From Bacteroidia bacterium (GTDB taxonomy: Bacteria > Bacteroidota > Bacteroidia > Bacteroidales > VadinHA17), in NCBI GenBank assembly GCA_026391555.1, contig JAPLEB010000124.1, positions 1 to 64,000 on the forward strand: a stretch of DNA of 64,000 bases. Direction: 5' to 3'. The position numbers and the translations under genes were made by a program. Within the stretch, counting starts at the first letter, position 1, and each line of letters starts with the position of its first letter. Below are positions 1 to 6,540 of this stretch, piece by piece. The notes under the pieces are model-generated. The model did no database searches, was not told the DNA's origin, and saw only the letters and a program-made list of their open reading frames with translations.

Positions 1-70
1 GCTCCTGCCCCGTCAGTCACAGGGGCAAAATGCTATAATGCACTGTAATACACATTGATACATTGCTTTT
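1..70. repeat. Diverged dispersed repeat, copy 1 of 2
   Basis: This segment aligns with 11672-11742 at roughly 70% identity with one 1-nt gap. The first 20 nt are nearly identical (both contain CCGTCAGTCAC) and the ends share ATACA and TGCTTTT. No gene is visible from 1 to 322; apart from this repeat and the one at 191-255 the stretch holds only AT-rich sequence leading to the nitroreductase-like gene. The function is unknown. Confidence 0.5.
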
Positions 71-190
71 GTCTGACATTCACCTTTCAAGTAATGTTAA
101 AGTTAAACAATAAAATGGAATTGGATTATAATATTTTATAGGCATCTCCAAAGACTTTGCTTTCACAACCATATCGTTGGACAATCAATT

Positions 191-255
191 TGAATCCCCG
201 CGAACGCTTTGGCTTCGCCGAGCTCGTAAACTCGGTTCTCCGTTGCTTGCTGCGA
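191..255. repeat. 65-bp dispersed intergenic repeat, copy 1 of 2
   Basis: This 65-bp segment recurs at 15250-15314 in the same orientation with only about two or three mismatches. It contains a small inverted repeat (CCGAG...CTCGG) and is G+C-rich compared with its flanks. Both copies lie in gene-free DNA. It is not coding in any convincing frame and looks like a REP-like or MITE-like intergenic element. Confidence 0.75.
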
Positions 256-322
256 GGATCTTTAATCTAAAAAAATTTACTAATTTTAAATCCTGATAAT
301 TAACTTATTAAAAACGATTATT

Positions 323-892
323 ATGAAAAAGAAAACAGTTATGTCAGTACTATTAGTATTATTCTCGGGTTTTGTAATACTAATGGCCCAGACTACGGGT
401 AACAATGTGGTTGATGTAATACTGAAAAGCTACTCGGCAAAGGTATTCACAACAATCCCTGTATCAGACAGTGACATTGACCTTATTGTAAAATGCGGTA
501 TGAAAGCTCCGAGCGGCAGGAACACCCAACCATGGAAATTTACTGTTGTAAAGGACCAGACAATAACCGGAGAAATCTTACAGAATATCACTGCCGGAAA
601 TATATTGATAATTATTTCTGGTCAGGAAAAGCAGGATGGAACGGTTGATCCTTTTAATTGTGCTCTTGCAACAGAAAACATGTATGTCGCCGCTCAGTCG
701 CTTAGTCTTGGTGCACATATATATGCCGGGCCTGTATCCATTATAAACACAAACCTGAAAGATAAATTAGGGATTCCTGCTGATTACAAAGCAATTACTG
801 TGCTTAGAGTAGGTAATATTGACAAGAGTATTGATGCTGCTTCAGGTGCTTCAGCACGCAAGAAACCTGAGGAGGTCGTAAACTACAAGTAG
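323..892 (+). CDS. Exported nitroreductase-family protein
   Basis: The protein has 189 residues. Residues 1-22 form a Sec signal peptide (KKK, hydrophobic core, MAQ), which is unusual because most nitroreductases are cytoplasmic. The motif APSGRNTQPW (about 62-71) is the nitroreductase FMN-site signature, and LGIPADYKAITVLRVGN near the C-terminus matches the family's closing strand. The N-terminal FMN-phosphate motif, normally RRSxRxF, reads KSYSAKVF, so flavin binding may be altered. Length is slightly below the usual 190-220. It stands alone and is followed by a strong terminator. The substrate is unknown; reduction of nitro or quinone compounds is only a family-level guess. Confidence 0.8.
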   Translation: MKKKTVMSVLLVLFSGFVILMAQTTGNNVVDVILKSYSAKVFTTIPVSDSDIDLIVKCGMKAPSGRNTQPWKFTVVKDQTITGEILQNITAGNILIIISGQEKQDGTVDPFNCALATENMYVAAQSLSLGAHIYAGPVSIINTNLKDKLGIPADYKAITVLRVGNIDKSIDAASGASARKKPEEVVNYK

Positions 893-916
893 AATTTATT
901 CCTGAGAAATATACAG

Positions 917-952
917 CCCCGCGTGATCAACGATCTGCGGGGTTTTGTTTTT
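917..952 (+). terminator. Rho-independent terminator after the nitroreductase-like gene
   Basis: CCCCGC (917-922) pairs with GCGGGG (937-942), with an inner GATC/GATC pairing, followed by TTTTGTTTTT. It lies 25 bp after the stop codon of the upstream gene. Confidence 0.8.
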
Positions 953-1004
953 AGAGTGGTGACGCCTGCCTGCACTGCCGGGAGGCATGGAACTGGTGAT
1001 GTAT

Positions 1005-3407
1005 TTAAAACTGGAATCTTAAAAATCCGATTGGCAGTAAAGGAAATTGATAAGAATACTCGACTTTGCCTGTTTTTGAATTGAAATTTTCCGTAAAAAT
1101 ATCTTTATGATTTGTCATATTCATTAAATCAATAGCAAGTTCTGCACTGAATTTTTCCCTGATCAGTTTGTACCCAAACCGTCCGTTAAGTCTGAAATAG
1201 TCATTTCTGCGGTTTTGGTAAGCTTTGCTCCAGTCAAAATTCTGTATAAAATAATCCCGTGTAACCTGTTCAATATCATATGGTACATATCTCAGGCTCC
1301 CCGCATAAGTCACTTTTATATTCAGGCTTAAGAAATTATTCTTTCCGATCTTTAATTCTTTTCCGGCTAAAGCATTCAATATAAAATTTCCATTGAAGGC
1401 AGTATTTCTTTCAATTCCGTCAAAACCTTTGTATTTTGATTCATACAAAGAAGCAGTCAACAGAGCATAATAACCTTTATCGAGGAATTTTTCCAGGGTT
1501 AATTCTATTCCATAATTATTTCCTGTTCCGGCATTAACAAGACTGTCAATAATAGGGAGCTGGTCAAAATAGCTGTCGCCGAAATTTAAAATTGAATATG
1601 CCGGATTTCCCTTTTTTACGGGTATTTCGTATAAATGCTGAAAATATGTTTCACATTTCAAACGTAAATTCTGTGAAATGAGCCAATTATAACCAATAAC
1701 TGAATGTATGCTTTTCGAAAAGCCAAGTTTTTGATTTAATAGATCAAAATCACCGCGATTTGTTTCACTTTCAACTATATAAAACATCCGGGGAACAAGC
1801 TGGCTATGTAATCCAAATCCGAAATTTACGGAATGTCCTGAATGAAAACTCCATTTCAGTCCAATCCTCGGTTCAGCAGAATATGTATTGTTAAATGTAA
1901 AAAGCATAAAATGCAATCCGCTGTAAACAAGTAAATTATTAGTGAATTTATGTTGCCATTGAATATGAGATTTTAACAGATTGTAATTTCCTTCCTGGCC
2001 CAGGTTTACTATAAAATCATTTCCGGATTTTACACTATCTATAAATTGATATTTAAGCATCTGCAGGCTTATCCCGGTTTGAAAAACATTTTTAGGATTT
2101 AGTTTATACCTGACATTTGTAGAAAAATTTATTCCTTTTTCATCAGATTTTTGACGATAGTAAATTGAAGGTTCCGGAGATTGAAGGGAAAAGTTATCTT
2201 TAGAAATATGACTGATAGTATATGAAAGAGATACAATGTTTTCGATATTAATTTTGTTATTAAAAAGGAGCTTATGAATTAATCCGACCGAACTCATTCC
2301 TGAGCCGAAGGTGAAATTTTCTCCTTTTCCGTGTTCAATTTTTGAGGTGTCTTTTTCAGAATCAAACTCATTAACATAACTATAACCCCCGATTCCGATT
2401 AATGAAAATTTTCCAATTTTTGTATTTTTCGAGATTAACTTAAATGAGGCGTCCTGGAAAAACGGGATTGCATCAATCCCAACCTTAAAGCCCATGGCAT
2501 CAACAATGGCGAGTGTTGAGTATCTGTAATTTATAAGAAAAGAAGAACTATTGTTGATTATTGGACCTTCCGCACCGATTTCAAAGCCGTTCATTCCCAC
2601 CTGAGTTACAAATTCGTATTTCAAAGTACTCCCGGAACGCATTTTCAGATCGAAAACCCCACTCAAAGCATTCCCGTATTCTGCCGGGAAAGCACCTGTA
2701 ATAAAATCGGAATTTGTAAGAAGGTTATTATTCAGGATACTTATCGGACCTCCGCTGGCGCCAAAGGACGAAAAATGATTCGGATTTGGTATATCAATTC
2801 CGTCCAGTCTCCATAATATACCCAACGGTGAATTTCCACGGATTACAATATCATTTCGCTGATCGCATATCGTGGCAATTCCCGCGAAATTTGAAGCCAT
2901 TCTTGCTGGATCGCCAATACTCCCGGAATACCTTTCGGTCTCTTCTATCGAAAAAGTGCGGGCTGAAACTATCGCATTCTGGTTTATAGATTCCTCTTTT
3001 TTCAGCTTGTTAGTTACAATTACTTCGTTTAATGCAGTTACTGATTCTTCGAGTTTTATATCTAAAACTGTTTCTTTGGCAGAAGTTATAAAAATATTTT
3101 CCCGGGAATATGGCAAATATCCAATATAACTAGCTGCAATAGTCTGCCTTCCGATCGGGACTTTTTCAATTCTAAAATTCCCCTCAATATCTGTTTTGGT
3201 ACCCAGCAATGGACTGGTTTTGTTAATTATTATTGTCACGCCAACCAATGGAGTTTCAGTTTGTGAATCGACAACTTTCCCTATAACGGTTTGAGTTAAA
3301 TTTTGTGAAAATAACCCCTGAGTTATTAATACAGAAATAATAATTATAGTTGTTCTTTTCAGTCTGTTGGTTTGCAGCTTGCCGAAGGCGGAGCTTTTGG
3401 AGCACAA
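1005..3407 (-). CDS. TonB-dependent receptor with CarboxypepD_reg-like N-terminal domain
   Basis: This 800-residue outer-membrane active transporter has a hydrophobic signal segment at about 17-35, a carboxypeptidase-regulatory-like beta-sandwich at about 40-118 (VIGKVVDSQTETPLVGVTI), a plug domain at about 125-255 and a long beta-barrel ending in LRFQF, whose terminal Phe is typical of barrel insertion. The substrate is unknown. The only in-frame start before the signal core is TTG at 3407; there is no ATG, and the preceding residues are atypical, so the true start is uncertain. It begins 9 bp after the stop of the T9SS-secreted propeller protein, so the two are probably co-transcribed and may act on the same substrate at the surface. 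Confidence 0.88.
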   Translation of the reverse strand: MCSKSSAFGKLQTNRLKRTTIIIISVLITQGLFSQNLTQTVIGKVVDSQTETPLVGVTIIINKTSPLLGTKTDIEGNFRIEKVPIGRQTIAASYIGYLPYSRENIFITSAKETVLDIKLEESVTALNEVIVTNKLKKEESINQNAIVSARTFSIEETERYSGSIGDPARMASNFAGIATICDQRNDIVIRGNSPLGILWRLDGIDIPNPNHFSSFGASGGPISILNNNLLTNSDFITGAFPAEYGNALSGVFDLKMRSGSTLKYEFVTQVGMNGFEIGAEGPIINNSSSFLINYRYSTLAIVDAMGFKVGIDAIPFFQDASFKLISKNTKIGKFSLIGIGGYSYVNEFDSEKDTSKIEHGKGENFTFGSGMSSVGLIHKLLFNNKINIENIVSLSYTISHISKDNFSLQSPEPSIYYRQKSDEKGINFSTNVRYKLNPKNVFQTGISLQMLKYQFIDSVKSGNDFIVNLGQEGNYNLLKSHIQWQHKFTNNLLVYSGLHFMLFTFNNTYSAEPRIGLKWSFHSGHSVNFGFGLHSQLVPRMFYIVESETNRGDFDLLNQKLGFSKSIHSVIGYNWLISQNLRLKCETYFQHLYEIPVKKGNPAYSILNFGDSYFDQLPIIDSLVNAGTGNNYGIELTLEKFLDKGYYALLTASLYESKYKGFDGIERNTAFNGNFILNALAGKELKIGKNNFLSLNIKVTYAGSLRYVPYDIEQVTRDYFIQNFDWSKAYQNRRNDYFRLNGRFGYKLIREKFSAELAIDLMNMTNHKDIFTENFNSKTGKVEYSYQFPLLPIGFLRFQF

Positions 3408-3416
3408 AATTTTAAA

Positions 3417-5150
3417 TTATTTGTCCGTGATTACTAATTTGTCTACCACTAAAGATATATTGTTCTCTGTCAAGCGAAGGAAGTAGATTCCGCTTGGAAG
3501 ATTGTCACGAGAGAGAGTAACTGCCTGCCCCGAAATGTTTTTTATTTGTTTTACCTGCTGTCCGAAGGAATTGTAAACTGTCAAAGTTGCGTTGTTGAAT
3601 AATTTGTCGGACTGCAAAGTTGTCGAGGAGGAAAAAGGATTGGGATAAATTGTAACAGCATCGTTACTGGCAAAACTTTCTATACCTGTTGGTAATGCAT
3701 TAAGTTTGGCAATAAAAATATCACAAGTATTTCCTGTGTTATCTGCATTTGTTAAAGTAGTTGCTCCAAGGGTGAGGGTGGGAGTGTAAAATAAACCTGC
3801 TATGATAACATTACCATTAGCATCTGTTGAAACGCAAATGCCATAATCATCATTAGCTCCACCCGCTCTTGTTGCCCAAATAACATTGCCCGAAGCATTG
3901 TATTTAACAAGAAAAATATCCCCCCCACCCGCATTGGTTAAAACAGTTGTTCCGAAGGTGATAGAAGTACTACTAAAAGCACCTGTTAAGAACACATTGC
4001 CATTAGCATCGGTGCACACTCCGATACTGGTATCGAAATAACTGGTTCCACCAAAGCTTTTAGCCCAGAGGACATTTCCTGAAGCATCGTATTTAACAAG
4101 AAAACCATCATTTGTACCAGCTGCACCTGCATTTGTTAAAACAGTTGTTCCGAAAGTGATGGAAGAGCTCTCAAACCTGCCTGTCATAAGCACATTACCG
4201 CTAACATCCGTAGAAACACCGAGGCTTTCTTCACTGGAAGTTCCACCTGAACTTTTTGCCCAGAGAACGGCTCCCGAAGCATCGTATTTTACAAGACAAA
4301 CATCGCGAGTATTTCCTGTGTTATCTGCATTGGTTAAGGTAGTTGTTCCGAAGGTGATGGAAGTACTGGGAAAACTACCTGCCAGGTATGCATTGCCATT
4401 ATCATCGGTGGACACGCTGCGGCCATCATCATCTCTGGCTCCTCCTGCGCGATTAGCCCAGAGAACATTTCCCGAAGCATCGTATTTCACAATAAGAATA
4501 TCCGAAATACCAGCCCCAGGCGTACCACCATTTGTTAAAGTAGTTATTCCGAAAGTGATGTTGTCACTACTAAACATACCTGTCACAAACACATTGCCAT
4601 TAGCATCGGTGGAAACGCTGCGGCCATCATCATCTTTGACTCCTCCTGCGCTTTTAGCCCAGAGAAATGTTCCCGAAGCATCGTATTTCACAAGAAATAA
4701 ATCTGCCTTACCAACTGCCGCATTGTTTAATGTAGTTGTTCCAAAAGTGATGGAAGAACTATTAAAATAACCTGTTATGAATACATTGCCGCTGGCATCT
4801 GTGGAAACGCTGTTACTAATATCATCATAATCAGTTCCACCTGAGCTTTTAGCCCAGAGAACTGTTCCCAAAGCATTGTATTTCACAAGAAATATATCTG
4901 CCTTACCACCTCCCGCGTTGTTTAAAGTAGTTGTTCCAAAAGTGATGGAAGCACTGTTAAACGTTCCCGTCAGAAAAATATTGCCGCTGGCATCGGTGGA
5001 AACGCGGTTGCCAATCGCCTTCATTACATCACCTGGATCACTAGAAGTTCCGCCAGCGCGTTTAGCCCAGAGGTAGTCGGGGGTTTGGGCGAAGGTGTTT
5101 AATACTATCGCTCCATTGAGCAAAATTGTCAGGAGTAAATTTTTTTTCAT
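3417..5150 (-). CDS. Secreted SBBP-type beta-propeller protein with T9SS type A sorting domain
   Basis: The protein has 577 residues. A signal peptide (1-21, cleaved near TFAQ) is followed by seven tandem units of about 65-70 residues, each opening with a variant of LWAKxxGG (near 27, 98, 163, 230, 296, 361 and 424) and containing STDASGN and ITFGTTTL. Such repeats are known to fold as propeller blades. The last 80 residues (IYPNPFSSS, YNSFGQQV, LPSGIYFLRL) form a T9SS type A C-terminal sorting domain, so the protein should cross the outer membrane and be attached or released. No catalytic motif was found; a binding or adhesive role is inferred. It heads a two-gene unit with the TonB-dependent receptor. 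Confidence 0.88.
   Translation of the reverse strand: MKKNLLLTILLNGAIVLNTFAQTPDYLWAKRAGGTSSDPGDVMKAIGNRVSTDASGNIFLTGTFNSASITFGTTTLNNAGGGKADIFLVKYNALGTVLWAKSSGGTDYDDISNSVSTDASGNVFITGYFNSSSITFGTTTLNNAAVGKADLFLVKYDASGTFLWAKSAGGVKDDDGRSVSTDANGNVFVTGMFSSDNITFGITTLTNGGTPGAGISDILIVKYDASGNVLWANRAGGARDDDGRSVSTDDNGNAYLAGSFPSTSITFGTTTLTNADNTGNTRDVCLVKYDASGAVLWAKSSGGTSSEESLGVSTDVSGNVLMTGRFESSSITFGTTVLTNAGAAGTNDGFLVKYDASGNVLWAKSFGGTSYFDTSIGVCTDANGNVFLTGAFSSTSITFGTTVLTNAGGGDIFLVKYNASGNVIWATRAGGANDDYGICVSTDANGNVIIAGLFYTPTLTLGATTLTNADNTGNTCDIFIAKLNALPTGIESFASNDAVTIYPNPFSSSTTLQSDKLFNNATLTVYNSFGQQVKQIKNISGQAVTLSRDNLPSGIYFLRLTENNISLVVDKLVITDK
3692..5072 (-). repeat. Seven in-gene tandem repeats of about 200 nt
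   Basis: The propeller repeats are also recognisable at DNA level: the reverse complement of ACTTTCGGAACAACT-like words recurs in each unit. High DNA similarity between units suggests recent duplication or gene conversion, and copy number could vary between strains. Confidence 0.7.
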
Positions 5151-5594
5151 TTTAATGCTGTCAGTGATTATAGTGCTGACGCCGCACTTATAGTTTTTTC
5201 ATATTTTGAGTTTGAAGAGCATGCTAAGCAAAGTTAAAAAGAAGTTTTATTAAAGTCAAGTTTATTTTAATACAAAAATAATCAGCGGTATGTAACAATT
5301 TATGTAAATCCCGGTTGATAGACATGGGTTATCTCGTCACCAGTTATTTGCCTATCCGGCAAAGTCACGGTAGCATTTGTGTTAAATTAAAACTTTATAT
5401 TGAGTCCAAGTCTCCAAATCATGGCATTGTCTCAAAGTTGATATGTAGGCAGTAATGTGTCTCGGTACTGTTATTATATTAACAGTAGTGGCTCGGTACA
5501 GGTTTGTCTCGCATTTACAGATCCTGGTAGATTCTCCCGAATCTCTCTAAACTATGAAAAGTAACTTACCTCACCTGAATGTTAAAAACAGATT
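5151..5594. other. Gene-free stretch between the propeller gene and the toxin-antitoxin pair
   Basis: No supported gene. On the minus strand a short open stretch ending near 5388 reads DNAMIWRLGLNIKF followed by a stop, which resembles the last strand of an outer-membrane barrel protein. It is too short and too isolated to call a gene and may be a remnant. The propeller gene promoter presumably lies near 5151-5300. Confidence 0.4.
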
Positions 5595-5930
5595 TTATTC
5601 TTTTTGCTTTTCAATAATCTCCTTTTTCAGCGGGTCAAGATGGTTTTTAATTATAGCCCAGATAATTGATGGGTCAACAGCATCATATGCATGGATTAAT
5701 CTATTACGAAAACCTACTATTTTTCTGGCGTTAATCAAGGTAGAGTCTGGAAATATTTTTTCAAATTTATTTACGGCTTCCCCAATAATCCCAAGTTGTC
5801 TTTCGACGGCACTTTGAGTCTTTAAATCAGATAGATACTAGTCATAATTTGAAATCTCTGATGTAAAAGATTCAATTAAGTCAATCGCCTGATGAATGTC
5901 AGCTAAGTATTTATTGCCCTGATCCGTCAT
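5595..5930 (-). pseudogene. hepT: HepT-like HEPN toxin with in-frame amber stop
   Basis: Reading from ATG at 5930 gives a 111-codon frame whose product matches HepT (DUF86, HEPN) along its whole length. It includes LGIIGEAVNKF (about 46-56) and the RNase signature RNRLIHAY (R75-x4-H80-x-Y82). Codon 31 is TAG (5838-5840), between NYD and YLSD. Everything after it is open to TAA at 5595-5597, so one substitution of an E, Q or K codon explains the break. The start overlaps the mntA 3' end by 20 nt, the usual tight coupling. HepT is known as an RNase toxin that its MntA partner inactivates by AMPylating the motif Tyr. Here it is probably inactive unless the amber codon is read through. Confidence 0.85.
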
Positions 5931-6234
5931 AGATTAAAATCTTTGTTGAGTCAATGCTTTTTCTTAAAAACGGATTACGGATTGAAGAATCGGTTAGTAG
6001 ATCAACTTTTCTCCTGAAGAAGACCTCAAACAAATCCCAGAGCGAAAGTAGTTTTTCTCCACGGTCGATAGGATCCTTAGAGTCTATCTCTACTAATAGG
6101 TCGATATCACTCTTATTGACATCGAATCTCTCAGTAACAGATGAGCCAAAAGCATACAAGTATTTTACTTTGTGATTTTTGCACAAAAGTGTAAAATCTT
6201 TCTGTTTCTTTAATATTTCATCTTTTATGATCAT
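5911..6234 (-). CDS. mntA: MntA-type minimal nucleotidyltransferase antitoxin
   Basis: The protein has 107 residues, normal for the family. The nucleotidyltransferase signature GSx10DxD is present: G30-S31 then D43 and D45 (KSDIDLLVEI), with a third acidic residue at D78 (RRKVDLL). Characterised MntA proteins transfer AMP from ATP to a tyrosine of their HepT partner, neutralising it. The gene overlaps the hepT frame by 20 nt. Because hepT carries a premature stop, mntA may be an orphan antitoxin left after toxin loss. It starts 19 bp beyond the broken sulfatase gene, so the pair may have replaced the missing sulfatase 3' part. Confidence 0.85.
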   Translation of the reverse strand: MIIKDEILKKQKDFTLLCKNHKVKYLYAFGSSVTERFDVNKSDIDLLVEIDSKDPIDRGEKLLSLWDLFEVFFRRKVDLLTDSSIRNPFLRKSIDSTKILIYDGSGQ

Positions 6235-6253
6235 TTGTCAAAGATAGAATATT

Positions 6254-6526
6254 TTACTTTAAGACAGTCTGACGTCCGGTAAGCAAAACTGCTTGTGTCG
6301 GAGAGCAATAGTGTCCACTGACATAGCCACTGGTGAATTGAACACCCGAAGCTGCGAGGGCATTGAGATTCGGTGTTGGATTGTCTTTGCACTTGTGAAA
6401 ACCGACGTCTCCATAGCCCATATCATCGCCAACAATAAAAAGGATGTTTGGTCTGGCAGGTTGTACAGCTTGAGCGAAGCTGAACGAACTCAGCAACAAG
6501 GATGTAATAATATATTTTGCTTCCAT
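6254..6526 (-). pseudogene. N-terminal fragment of a sulfatase
   Basis: The 90 codons encode a signal peptide (1-20), the sulfatase N-terminal strand PNILFIVGDDMGYGDVG with metal-binding D34-D35, and the formylglycine region GHYCSPTQAVLLTGR. The remaining roughly 350-400 residues of a normal sulfatase are missing; the frame stops right after TGRQTVLK. The activation motif C-x-P-x-R reads C74-S-P-T-Q78, so the key Arg is also lost. It begins 14 bp after the GH106-like gene and was probably its operon partner before truncation. Confidence 0.85.
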
Positions 6527-6540
6527 TTTTATAATTGTGT

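Noticed and set aside
4156-4770. 204-codon plus-strand frame inside the propeller gene
   Set aside because: It is antisense to the seven-repeat gene; its own apparent repeats mirror the sense repeats and it has no signal or family match.
5388-5432. Short peptide resembling a barrel C-terminus
   Set aside because: Only about 14 residues, with a stop just upstream; not enough to call a pseudogene.
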